From NCBI RefSeq assembly GCF_015679185.1, contig NZ_CP064939.1, positions 3,162,001 through 3,226,000 on the forward strand: a stretch of 64,000 nucleotides of DNA. The letters are read 5' to 3'. This document shows positions 53,301 through 61,065 of the stretch, in pieces (position 1 is the stretch's first letter; each line of letters begins with the position of its first letter). The position numbers and the translations under genes were made by a program. The stretch is from Pedobacter endophyticus. GTDB lineage: Bacteria > Bacteroidota > Bacteroidia > Sphingobacteriales > Sphingobacteriaceae. The notes beneath the pieces are model-generated. The model was not told where the DNA came from. It made no database searches and saw only the letters and a program-made list of their open reading frames with translations.

Positions 53301-53914
53301 AAACGCCGGGATTGGAGAACCTGCCGATTATTATTTTTACTGGTAAAAACCTATCAAAAGGAGAAGAAAACAGAATTAAGCAATACGCCGATTCTATCGT
53401 GGTAAAAACCGCACATTCTTATCAACGCATTTTAGATGAGGCAGGCTTGTTTCTGCATTTGGTTGAAGAAAAAAGCAAGGAAAAGAACAAACCATCAAAA
53501 AAGTTTTCCGAATTGCAGGATGTGCTTGTAGGCAAAACGGTTTTGGTTGCTGATGATGATGTACGAAACATCTTCTCGCTGACCAAAATGCTTGAACAAC
53601 ACCAAATGAAGGTTTTGGCTGCAACCGACGGTAAGGAGGCGCTTAAGATTCTGAACGAAAATCCGGGTGTAGATGTGGTTTTAATGGACATGATGATGCC
53701 CGAAATGGATGGTTATGAAACCACTACGGCCATTCGGCACGATTTAAAATACAGAAACCTGCCCGTTTTAGCAGTAACGGCCAAGGCTATGATGGGCGAT
53801 CGGGAAAAATGTATTGCTGCAGGCGCTTCCGATTATATCAGCAAACCTGTCGACATGGATCAATTGGTATCCTTGTTGCGCGTTTGGCTCTACGAAAATC
53901 ACCATAAGCGCTAA
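50327..53914 (+). CDS. Hybrid sensor kinase: CHASE3-HAMP-GAF-HisKA-HATPase-three receivers
   Basis: In this 1195-residue protein, membrane helices at about 9-29 and 178-198 flank a CHASE3-like sensor (DAETGQRGFLLTGNKAFL). A HAMP-like region (about 200-275), a GAF domain (about 280-430) and a long coiled coil (about 435-530) lead to HisKA with H537 (NMSHELRTPLNS) and an HATPase (NLLSNAIKFT, DTGVGI, GTGLGLSI). Three receivers follow with phospho-acceptors D853, D975 and D1121. The second receiver is the least conserved: its DMGIPDKHAYE replaces the usual MMPxMDG. This is a multistep phosphorelay hub, 17 bases after the receiver-kinase gene. Confidence 0.92.
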   Translation: MKTTLKNNLRLGLGLSLIILFISSLASYVSISNLIKSTELVKHSDEVILNAENVISYLKDAETGQRGFLLTGNKAFLTPYYGANDSAAAVLKKIEAATQDNAIQQKNVKELRNIIFKRMGIIKSTVEIKTLGGQVDPTVLFQGKVYMDQARGVVTNMVAQEKRLLESRTAELNKLSTFTPILILIAAFLAIIITLFFYRKVSVDFDERLKLQTEIEDKKLEMEKRIAAIKEIAYQISNGNYGVKLDSQTQDDIGELSESLNTMSFSLKKSFDTLADNEWLQTGVAGLNVKMVGEKDVFHLAEDILEFLAAYTQSQIGAIYLFKDDEYLHLKAQHALQGQKLAATLELGQGLIGQAVKSGKRILLEDVPQNELTITHATGNIRPAQLLVLPIIRNEISIGGLELGTIGQFSDLQLHFLNTVMSDVGTALLGAQNRQKLQQLLEETQAQSEELQVQHNELEGLNAELEAQAQKLQASEEELRVQQEELLQSNQELEERSSLLEEKNELIEERNIEIQQKAEALELSTRYKSEFLANMSHELRTPLNSILLLSRLMAENEAMDREHQEYAEVIQSSGQGLLSLIDEILDLSKIEAGKMELDRTNIKVDEIANNMRSLFNPLAKEKNLNFVVEKTTEVPDLFNTDKMRLEQIIKNLLSNAIKFTTEGSVTLNIDHNKTLGALVFKVTDTGVGIAPDKQGMVFEAFQQADGSTRRKFGGTGLGLSISRELAKLLGGYIDLKSKEGEGSIFTLTLPLDKSKGFEKPLKADERSEMQVQSHPTKKIDRLTVPNIPQEIEDDRDNIQAGDKIILIVEDDTPFAKTLLDFTRKKNYKGLVAVRGDVGIEMAKAYKPLAILLDIQLPVKDGWQVMEELKSNPDTRPIPVHIMSSLQVKKESLLKGAVDFINKPFAFEHMQEIFTKLEHALSRHPKKVLIVEENQQHAKALSYFLSNFSIQTEIVSQVNESVSALHKPEVNCVILDMGIPDKHAYETLELVKQTPGLENLPIIIFTGKNLSKGEENRIKQYADSIVVKTAHSYQRILDEAGLFLHLVEEKSKEKNKPSKKFSELQDVLVGKTVLVADDDVRNIFSLTKMLEQHQMKVLAATDGKEALKILNENPGVDVVLMDMMMPEMDGYETTTAIRHDLKYRNLPVLAVTAKAMMGDREKCIAAGASDYISKPVDMDQLVSLLRVWLYENHHKR

Positions 53915-53974
53915 CTCGTTTCGGATGTTTTAAATCGACAAATACCAGGAAATTACGTTAACTACTCTACAAAT

Positions 53975-54346
53975 ATGCCTCAAAAAACTATTCTCATTAT
54001 TGATGATGATAATCGAAACATTTTTGCCCTCAAAGCTGTTCTAAAGGCCAAAGGTTTCGATTGTTTATCTGCAACAAGTGCTCAGGAGGGCTTTTCAATC
54101 ATGGAAAAGAACGAGAACGTAGCAATCGTTTTAATGGATATGATGATGCCCGACATGGATGGCTACCAAGCCATGGCAGCCATGAAAAAATCAGACAAGT
54201 TGCAGAACATTCCGGTGTTGGCCGTTACCGCTCAGGCCATGGTTGGCGATAAAGAGCGCTGCCTCAGTGCGGGCGCCGCAGGTTATGTTTCGAAACCAAT
54301 TAATGTTGATGAATTGTTAATACAGATAGAAAATTTTACGAGATAA
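53975..54346 (+). CDS. Single-domain response regulator
   Basis: This 123-residue receiver has an acidic pocket (IIDDDNRN), phospho-acceptor D55 in VLMDMMMPDMDGYQ, and K in SKPINV. It has no output domain. Its sequence closely follows the last receiver of the large hybrid kinase upstream, including DDxxRNIFxL and the AMVGDKERCLSAGAAGY segment, so it is likely a duplicate and a shuttle in the same relay. Its stop codon directly touches the GTG start of cheR. Confidence 0.92.
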   Translation: MPQKTILIIDDDNRNIFALKAVLKAKGFDCLSATSAQEGFSIMEKNENVAIVLMDMMMPDMDGYQAMAAMKKSDKLQNIPVLAVTAQAMVGDKERCLSAGAAGYVSKPINVDELLIQIENFTR

Positions 54347-55165
54347 GTGGTAAGCGATGTAATAGATAACGAGCAGATAGAAATTCTGCTTAACGATGTT
54401 TTAGAAGTGCATGGGTACGATTTTCTTGAATATTCCCATGCGTCGATAAAAAGAAGGATTACTCGCTTGTACGCACTCGATAGCTTTGTAAGCTTTGCAG
54501 AGTTTAGGTACACTGTAAGAACAGATAAACAGTATTTTAAAAGGTTTTTAGAAGAAATTACGGTCAACGTTACAGAAATGTTTCGCGATCCTTCGTTTTA
54601 CCGGGCCTTGCGAAACGAGGTTTTGCCCGTTCTCGGCACCTATCCGTTCATCCGGATTTGGGTAGCCGGCTGTTCAACAGGTGAGGAAGCGTATTCGCTG
54701 GCCATTGTTTTAAAAGAACTCAACCTGTTAAGCAAATCGCTTATTTATGCAACGGACATCAACCCATCGGTGCTAGACAAAGCAAAAAAAGGAATGTTTC
54801 CGTTAACTTACTTAAAGCAATATTCAGAAAATTATTTCCTTGCAGGTGGCACAAAAGAATTTTCCAGCTATTATACGGCAAACTACTCATTGGCCAAGTT
54901 TGATGAGAGCTTAAATAGCAAAATGATTTTTTCGACCCATAACCTGGTTTCCGATCATTCGTTTAACGAGTTTCAGCTCATCCTTTGCCGAAATGTGTTA
55001 ATCTATTTTGATAAGGACCTACAGCACAAAGTATTCAATTTATTCGATAGCAGCATAGAAAAACTCGGCTATATCGCGTTAGGAAGTAAAGAAAGCTTAG
55101 AATTTTGGCCAAAGGCTAAACAATACAAAAGAATTAAACTGGAGAAAATATGGCGCAAACTGTAA
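54347..55165 (+). CDS. cheR: CheR-type methyltransferase
   Basis: This 272-residue S-adenosylmethionine-dependent enzyme has an N-terminal helical domain (HASIKRRITRLYAL), ITVNVTEMFRDPSFY, the SAM-binding motif IWVAGCSTGEEAYSLAI, YATDINPSVLDKAKKG, and LILCRNVLIYFDKDLQ. CheR classically methylates glutamates on chemoreceptors; no receptor, CheA or CheW is in this cluster, so its target may be a kinase of the operon. The start is GTG, immediately after the previous stop, with no ATG available upstream of the conserved region. It overlaps cheB by 16 bases. Confidence 0.92.
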   Translation: MVSDVIDNEQIEILLNDVLEVHGYDFLEYSHASIKRRITRLYALDSFVSFAEFRYTVRTDKQYFKRFLEEITVNVTEMFRDPSFYRALRNEVLPVLGTYPFIRIWVAGCSTGEEAYSLAIVLKELNLLSKSLIYATDINPSVLDKAKKGMFPLTYLKQYSENYFLAGGTKEFSSYYTANYSLAKFDESLNSKMIFSTHNLVSDHSFNEFQLILCRNVLIYFDKDLQHKVFNLFDSSIEKLGYIALGSKESLEFWPKAKQYKRIKLEKIWRKL

Positions 55166-55734
55166 TTTCTACAAAGTGCTCGGCACTTGTTATCGGTGGC
55201 TCTGCCGGAAGTTTAGATGTACTTTTGGAGATCTTCCCAAACCTGAATGAAAACTTAAAATTCCCGATTATCATCGTTGTGCACAGAAAGGCAAGTAACG
55301 AGTCGCTTTTAACCGATCTGCTTAAGCACCGAACTCCGCTTAAGGTATCGGAGGCCGACGAAAAAGTCCTCTTAAAAAACGGACAGGTTTATATCGCTCC
55401 GGCCGATTATCATCTGTTGGTAGAAGAAGACCGAAGCTTGTCGTTAGATTATTCGGAGAAGATAAATTACTCGAGACCCTCAATCGATGTTACTTTTCAA
55501 TCGGCCGCAGAGGTTTTTAAAGAAGGGCTTGTTTGTGTGCTACTTTCGGGCTCCAACGCCGATGGTGTTGAGGGCTTAAAAGCAGTGAACAAATTCGGTG
55601 GAACGGCTGTAATACAAGACCCAACCACGGCAATGATGCCTTATATGCCGCAGCAGGCGGATTTGAATGTAAAGCCTTTGTTGGTAATGCATAGTTTCGA
55701 AATGGCAGAGTACATCAATAAATTAAACAATTAG
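55150..55734 (+). CDS. cheB: CheB-type methylesterase, without receiver domain
   Basis: This 194-residue catalytic domain has the serine nucleophile S18 in VIGGSAGSLDVLL, the histidine in IVVHRKAS (about 47), and the aspartate in LLSGSNADGVEGLKAV. It lacks the N-terminal receiver of classical CheB, so phosphorylation control must come from elsewhere, perhaps from the single-domain regulators on either side. It overlaps cheR by 16 bases. A signal-transduction role other than flagellar chemotaxis is likely, because no flagellar or receptor genes are seen. Confidence 0.91.
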   Translation: MAQTVISTKCSALVIGGSAGSLDVLLEIFPNLNENLKFPIIIVVHRKASNESLLTDLLKHRTPLKVSEADEKVLLKNGQVYIAPADYHLLVEEDRSLSLDYSEKINYSRPSIDVTFQSAAEVFKEGLVCVLLSGSNADGVEGLKAVNKFGGTAVIQDPTTAMMPYMPQQADLNVKPLLVMHSFEMAEYINKLNN

Positions 55735-55753
55735 ACCTATTTATCAAACATTT

Positions 55754-56116
55754 ATGACCGCTAAAAAAATTTTTGTATTCGACGATAATAGGGATATCCT
55801 TGATTTATGTACCTTCATTTTAGAAGATGCCGGATACGAAATCCGAACTTCGGAAAGCGCCCATGAAATTGAGAAACAGGTTTTGGAATACATGCCCGAT
55901 ATTATTTTTATGGATAACTGGCTGCCGGAGTTAGGCGGCATACAGGCCACAAAAGCATTAAAAAGCCACCCCCGGCTGAAGCACATTCCGGTAATTTATT
56001 TTTCTGCAAATAACGATATCTCTGCCCTGGCCGACGAAGCCGGTGCCGACAGTTATTTGTCGAAACCTTTCGATATTGCCGCACTTGAAGAAATTGTAAA
56101 GCAACATTTGAGCTAA
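55754..56116 (+). CDS. Single-domain response regulator
   Basis: This 120-residue receiver has phospho-acceptor D54 in IFMDNWLPELGG, an FDDNRD acidic pocket, and K in SKPFDI. It has no output domain. It lies 19 bases after cheB and ends the six-gene signalling operon. Unlike the receiver before cheR, it is not an obvious copy of a receiver from the hybrid kinase. Confidence 0.9.
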   Translation: MTAKKIFVFDDNRDILDLCTFILEDAGYEIRTSESAHEIEKQVLEYMPDIIFMDNWLPELGGIQATKALKSHPRLKHIPVIYFSANNDISALADEAGADSYLSKPFDIAALEEIVKQHLS

Positions 56117-56314
56117 AGGTGCCCTGTAATCGTTGACTGAAGTCAACGGCAATGGGTCTGTTAGGCTGCGTCGTCATTCCCGCGCTGGCGGGAATCTTAA
56201 TGCGAGCGCATTGGCATTAAGATTCCCAATTAAATTGGGTACCGTGACTGACGTCAACGGCAATGCGGTGTTAGACTGAACGACACATCACCTTCAATTG
56301 ACGGATTAGTTTTC
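56117..56314. repeat. Spacer with dispersed repeats between convergent genes
   Basis: A perfect TTCCCGCGCTGGCGGGAA hairpin (56177-56194) lies between two TGACTGA[A/C]GTCAACGGCAATG modules (about 56134 and 56246) and an AATTAAATTGGG segment. Confidence 0.6.
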
Positions 56315-58123
56315 CTATCGCCCTTCGTTCCGCTCTTTTCGTTCTCTGCGCTGCAACCTGCGTTGTTTGCGTTGCTGGTGGCTTTTCTGCATTGCTTTAA
56401 AGTTTGCAATATGCGTTTTAATCTCGTTTTCCTTTTCTTCCGTAATGCCAACGCTATGTTTTATTCCGGCGAAAAGACTACGCCAGATCAAATTGAAAAA
56501 TGACGAGCCAGGCGGGCGATCGTAAGCCACATCAGCCGTTATCAACTTTCCATCCGGGCCGGGGTTTTCAGAATTTATAATCAATGCGTTCGCCAAAAAT
56601 GATAGTAATCCCCGTTTCACCAGGTGATCCTTTGTGGGGTCGTTCTTCATCAACGCCACAGAAAGATCGTAATACGAAAACACAACTTTTCCCTTGGCGC
56701 CCAAATCGTTCGCTTTAAAATTAAATTTCAGCTGGTCTACACTGCCCCTGTTTACTCTTACCAACCCCAGGGGCGTAGTAATTTTATTCAAAACGCGGGC
56801 ATTAAAGCTGTGCAGCACCCCATCGTAGGCAAATGCCCCATCTTTGGCGGTAAGGTCGAACTTAAAGTTAACATCAAGTTTGCCCTGAGCAAATAAGTAC
56901 GAGGTAAGGTTCACTTCCATAATCGGGTTTATGGCTTTGATTTTTTCGAGGTTAGTGGCATTTTTAATGGTACCCGAGGTATGCTCGAAGGTAATCTTTC
57001 CCGTTCGATCGCTCTCATCGTTATAAACCGCATAGCTTACGTCGATATTGTTCAGTTTGATTTTCTGAACAAGCAATGGCGCCTCTACCATTTGCAACAG
57101 CTGGTGCGGAAACTTACCGATCTTGCTCTGCCGAGGCTTATTACGCAAACTATCGTTGTTAAAAACCGAAACATAGCCCTGCGCAATATTCATTTCCTTT
57201 GCCCAGAGTTCCTGCTTGCTAATGTAGAGCGGCAAATCGATGCCGTTGAGCAAAATATTGTTCATCTTAATCGCGAAGCGCTCTCGGGCATACCCAGCTC
57301 GCTTACCAAACGCCATTTCGCTGTAACGAGGTGCTAAAGCAAAGCTGTCTATCCTCAATTTTCCCGTTGTTGCTCTAAAATCAAGCTTATCTACCTTAAT
57401 ATCGTACATTTTATCAGGCGTATGATAAACATAATTTTTTAGGGTTATCACGATGTCTTTCAGCAGATAAAACCGCGTTGGATCATCAGCCGAAGTAGAA
57501 TCTATCAACAAATCTGTTAAAGTGATATTTAAATCATTAATTAAAAAAGGTCTGGCATTACTTACGTTTTTGTTCACGTACTTAAAACTGGCATCCTTAA
57601 ATCGAATCGATTTTATTGAAAACTCCGCGAGGCTTTTAGAGATAAACGCATACGGCGATTTGATGGGCCGGGGCGCTCTCCCCTCGTTAAACGCGTACTG
57701 TTTGTTTTGCATTAAAACTTCGGGCTTATCAAAAATGATATCATTTAACTGCAGCTTTCGCTCACGATATAATTTCAACGGGTGGAAGTGCCGTACCGAA
57801 AGCTTTTTCAAACTAACGGTATATAAGTTGTTTGGCGCACGTTTTAATGCAATAAGCTCCTTATAACGATTGGTGTCAGGTGTAATTTTAACGTTTGTTA
57901 AACTTGCATTTCCGGTTAGAATATTGGTTGATACCCGCGAAAAACTAATGGTATATAAGCTGTCCGTAGATTGATAAACAAGCGTCTTGATCCGATCGGT
58001 AAGAAGCGGCCGCGATTTAACATTTAAATACCACGCGGCGGCAGAAAGGATTAAAAATAGAACCAACAGAAGTGCGGTGATCCATTTAAGTATTTTGTAA
58101 CGTTTGCTTTTGGTGGCCTGCAT
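56315..58123 (-). CDS. AsmA-like envelope protein, copy A
   Basis: This 602-residue protein has one N-terminal membrane helix (about 14-34), followed by a large beta-rich region of the AsmA/DUF748 type (SRPLLTDRIKTLVYQSTDSLYTISFSRVSTNILTGNASLTNV ... LPLYISKQELWAKEMNI). A segment resembling NLIWRSLFAGIKHSVGI comes near the end, and the C-terminal tail is very basic and repetitive (QQRKQRRLQRRERKERN). It is related throughout to the 595-residue gene upstream. AsmA-like proteins bridge the inner and outer membranes and are linked to lipid transport; that role here is inference. Confidence 0.72.
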   Translation of the reverse strand: MQATKSKRYKILKWITALLLVLFLILSAAAWYLNVKSRPLLTDRIKTLVYQSTDSLYTISFSRVSTNILTGNASLTNVKITPDTNRYKELIALKRAPNNLYTVSLKKLSVRHFHPLKLYRERKLQLNDIIFDKPEVLMQNKQYAFNEGRAPRPIKSPYAFISKSLAEFSIKSIRFKDASFKYVNKNVSNARPFLINDLNITLTDLLIDSTSADDPTRFYLLKDIVITLKNYVYHTPDKMYDIKVDKLDFRATTGKLRIDSFALAPRYSEMAFGKRAGYARERFAIKMNNILLNGIDLPLYISKQELWAKEMNIAQGYVSVFNNDSLRNKPRQSKIGKFPHQLLQMVEAPLLVQKIKLNNIDVSYAVYNDESDRTGKITFEHTSGTIKNATNLEKIKAINPIMEVNLTSYLFAQGKLDVNFKFDLTAKDGAFAYDGVLHSFNARVLNKITTPLGLVRVNRGSVDQLKFNFKANDLGAKGKVVFSYYDLSVALMKNDPTKDHLVKRGLLSFLANALIINSENPGPDGKLITADVAYDRPPGSSFFNLIWRSLFAGIKHSVGITEEKENEIKTHIANFKAMQKSHQQRKQRRLQRRERKERNEGR

Positions 58124-58375
58124 TTAAAAAGAGCTGTATTTATTAGCAATATACATTTAAAACAGATTGGTTTAAAATGTGCGTGTTAATTTTCCCTCCC
58201 GCTACCCGCTAATCGGGATTTCAATCTCGACCACTTAACATCTCGTTCCACTCTCCGTCATTCCCACGCAGGTGGGAATCTTAATGCAAGGAGCTTCTTT
58301 ACGCATTCGGATCCCTCCCGAAGTTTCGGGAAGGATGACGACCGTTCTCGGATGGCGCCATAGCACGTGTACCCT
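58124..58375. repeat. Dispersed repeats upstream of AsmA-like copy A
   Basis: A TTCCCACGCAGGTGGGAA hairpin (58261-58278) has both arms changed relative to the TTCCCGCGC form, so pairing is kept. A GGATGACGACCGTTCTCGGATGGCGCCAT element follows near 58332. Confidence 0.65.
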
Positions 58376-58892
58376 CGCTAATTGGGATTTCTAATCCCGA
58401 TTCCTTTAGCTGTGGATTTGAAATCCACCGTTATATAGGTCGAGATTACAAATCTCAACCAGCATCAGCGGGCGTTAGGCCAAATTCGTTCCCTAGTTTT
58501 TCGCGACCGCTAACCACTCGCTAATTGGGATTTCCAATCCCGATTCCTTTAGCTGTGGATTTGAAATCCACCGTTATATAGGTCGAGATTACAAATCTCA
58601 ACCAGCATTAGCGGGCGTTAGGCCAAATTCGTTCCCTAGTTTTTCGCGACCGCTAACCAATCGCTAATTGGGATTTCCAATCCCGATTCCTCTAGCTGTG
58701 GATTTAAAATCCACCGTTATATAGGTCGAGATTACAAATCTCGACCAGCATTAGCGGGCGTTAGGCCAAATTCGTTCCCTAGTTTTTCGCGACCGCTAAC
58801 CAATCGCTAATTGGGATTTCCAATCCCGATTCCTCTAGCTGTGGATTTAAAATCCACCGTTATGTAGATCGAGATTACAAATCTCGACCAGC
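58376..58892. repeat. Tandem array of a 143-bp three-hairpin unit
   Basis: Units start at 58376, 58519, 58662 and 58805, an exact 143-bp period; the fourth is cut at about 58890. Each unit carries three small hairpins (GGGATTTCCAATCCC, GTGGATTTGAAATCCAC, GAGATTACAAATCTC) and a conserved tail GCGGGCGTTAGGCCAAATTC. A single diverged copy of the hairpin part lies at 27784-27870. Confidence 0.95.
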
Positions 58893-59004
58893 GCCAGTCA
58901 CCAGCGCCAGTCACCAGCGCCAGTCACCAGCGCCAGTCACCAGCGCCAGTCACCAGCGCCAGTCACCAGCGCCAGTCACCAGCGCCAGTCACCAGCGCCA
59001 GTCA
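58888..59004. repeat. 13-bp microsatellite, nine units
   Basis: Nine perfect head-to-tail copies of CCAGCGCCAGTCA (117 bp) begin where the fourth 143-bp unit breaks off, and are followed by decaying CAGCGTTAGCAG and CAGCATTAGTCA forms up to the stop codon of the upstream gene at 59040. Confidence 0.95.
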
Positions 59005-59039
59005 CCAGCGTTAGCAGCATTAGTCACCATCATCAGCGC

Positions 59040-60827
59040 TCAATTCTTCGCTCTTTTCGCCCTTCTGGCCTCCCGCCGATCTTCGCGCTTTTGTTCTCTG
59101 ATCTTTTTGGCGATTACTTTTTGCTGCTTAACCGGGTTCTTCTCCGGAACTATTCCAACGCCAACAATGTCTTTTATGCCCACAAAAACCGTTTTCCACA
59201 TTAGGTTGAAGAACGATGCCGAATTGATTCGCGTATTCGTCATTGTTGCAGTTCGGGGCGCCTCTCCTTTCAATGGATTTTGATCCTTTACCAACACCGC
59301 GTTTGCCAGGAACGACAGAAATCCTTTTTCTTTAGTTCCTTCACCATCAATGTTATCCGATAACAATTTCACCTTTAAATTGGTATACAACATACTTATT
59401 GAGCCAGAGGCGGAGCGCAAATTACCTGTCGCCTTAAAATTTACACGTTGCACATTGCCACTTTCAATTTCAACAAGACCCAGATTTTTTGCCAATGAGT
59501 TCAGCTTTTTAAAATCGAATTTGCCCAGGCTACCGCTATAAGTAAATGCAGCGTTTTTATCCGTTAAGTTAAAATCGATCTTTACGTTCATTTTGCCTGA
59601 TCCCATTAGCAGCGTATTCAAATCTGCTACCGCATGGTTGTTCTTCGCAAGCTTAACACTGTCGTTGGTCACATTTACAATATCGCCGGTTACTGATTTA
59701 AACTCAACCGCACCCGTTTTTTTGCTTGCAGGGTTGTACTCCGCATACCTCACATCAACATTGGTCAGCTTCACTGTGTCGATCTTAATTGGAAGCTTAA
59801 GCCGCTTTAGGGCCATGTGTGGGTAATTCCGCCCTTTATCGAGGTTTGCAGGCGCAGGCGACTCACGGCTCATAAATACCTCTACATTTGCGGGCCCAAT
59901 TTTTAATGCCCTTGCGTGCAATTTCTGATCCGTGTTCAGCCCAATAAAATCTACGCCATTAAATTCAATTTTACTAAAAGCAAGATCGTACCGGTCTTTC
60001 TGAATAGTGTATTTTCGGGCAAAGGTTAGCTCATCATAAAGCGGCGTTAGCTTAAATCCTTTTACGGTAATTTTTTTCGATGCCGCCGATCCCGAAATCG
60101 TATCTACTTTCATCGAGTACATTTTGTCTTTCGTAACCGATTTATAACCAGCTAATTGAAAAGAAACATCTTTGGTGTAGTAAAATCGCGAAGTGTCATT
60201 TCCGGATAGAGAATCGAGCAAAAAATCCTTAACCGAAATATCGAGATGCTTCACCGAATTTTTCGTTTTCTTTGCTCCGCTTCTGTTAATGTAATCAAAA
60301 TCAGCATCGACAATTCTAACCGAATGTATGCGAACGGATTTAAATGTTTTGGAGATTTGCTCGTAAAGCGACTTTTCTGGCTTAATCGTGTCCTTCTCTT
60401 TCGGTACCTTGTTAAAAATCATGTTGATCGAAGGCTTATCCAGGCGGATTTCGTTCACATTAATGCGCTTTTTAAAATAAGCAGTTAACAGGCCAACACG
60501 CGTTATCTGAAGCTTTTTTAGCTTTACTTCAAAAGTGTGTGCTGGCGCAAGCTTCATCAGCTTTAAACTATCAAATACCGCTGTATCGTACTTCAGGGTA
60601 ACATCGCGGAGGGCTAAACTCCCCGTAATTACATTCAGATTGATACTTTTAAAATCTATTTTATAGAGGTGATGCGAGCCATTGTAAACCCCATCCTTAA
60701 TTTTTTCGCTTACAATTGGCTTTAGGTGGGCACTAATATACATTGCGGCAAACGCCAGGATCAAAATCAATCCACCCACAATGCTGCCAATCCATACCCA
60801 AAGTTTGTTTCTGTTCTGTGCTGTCAT
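59040..60827 (-). CDS. AsmA-like envelope protein, copy B
   Basis: This 595-residue paralogue of the gene at 56315-58123 has the same plan: a membrane helix at about 13-33, an AsmA/DUF748-like beta region starting LKPIVSEKIKDGVYNGSHHLYKIDFKSINLNVITGSLALRDVTL, the matching NLMWKTVFVGIKDIVGVG motif near the C-terminus, and a basic tail (REQKREDRREARRAKRAKN). Copies A and B follow one another on the minus strand with a 916-base repeat-filled gap. The function is not known; a shared envelope or lipid-trafficking role is inferred from the AsmA-like plan. Confidence 0.72.
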   Translation of the reverse strand: MTAQNRNKLWVWIGSIVGGLILILAFAAMYISAHLKPIVSEKIKDGVYNGSHHLYKIDFKSINLNVITGSLALRDVTLKYDTAVFDSLKLMKLAPAHTFEVKLKKLQITRVGLLTAYFKKRINVNEIRLDKPSINMIFNKVPKEKDTIKPEKSLYEQISKTFKSVRIHSVRIVDADFDYINRSGAKKTKNSVKHLDISVKDFLLDSLSGNDTSRFYYTKDVSFQLAGYKSVTKDKMYSMKVDTISGSAASKKITVKGFKLTPLYDELTFARKYTIQKDRYDLAFSKIEFNGVDFIGLNTDQKLHARALKIGPANVEVFMSRESPAPANLDKGRNYPHMALKRLKLPIKIDTVKLTNVDVRYAEYNPASKKTGAVEFKSVTGDIVNVTNDSVKLAKNNHAVADLNTLLMGSGKMNVKIDFNLTDKNAAFTYSGSLGKFDFKKLNSLAKNLGLVEIESGNVQRVNFKATGNLRSASGSISMLYTNLKVKLLSDNIDGEGTKEKGFLSFLANAVLVKDQNPLKGEAPRTATMTNTRINSASFFNLMWKTVFVGIKDIVGVGIVPEKNPVKQQKVIAKKIREQKREDRREARRAKRAKN

Positions 60828-61009
60828 GTTTAACGCTTATCGATAGGTAACACATTGAAGCGTAGAAAGTTTTTAGGCAATTTAAGGGCGCTTTAGGAGA
60901 AAGATTCCCGCCTGCGCAGAATGACGACGCAAGAAAGGAAATATGTTCACAAGATGAGGTCCAGCCGGGAAAATAATCAATTTGTAAACATTTGAAGTAA
61001 ATATGTCAC

Positions 61010-61042
61010 TTTGTCACTTTTAATTAAATTTATGTATTTTTG
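61010..61042 (+). promoter_or_regulatory. Promoter of miaB
   Basis: TTTG (61010-61013), a 21-base spacer and TATTTTTG (61035-61042) give a full match to the Bacteroidota consensus, 23 bases before the miaB ATG at 61066. Confidence 0.8.
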
Positions 61043-61065
61043 CAATCCGCAAAAGTTTTTAAGCA

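Noticed and set aside
58376..59004. CRISPR array
   Set aside because: The unit is 143 bp with no constant repeat/variable spacer alternation, the 13-bp part has no spacers, and no cas gene is present.
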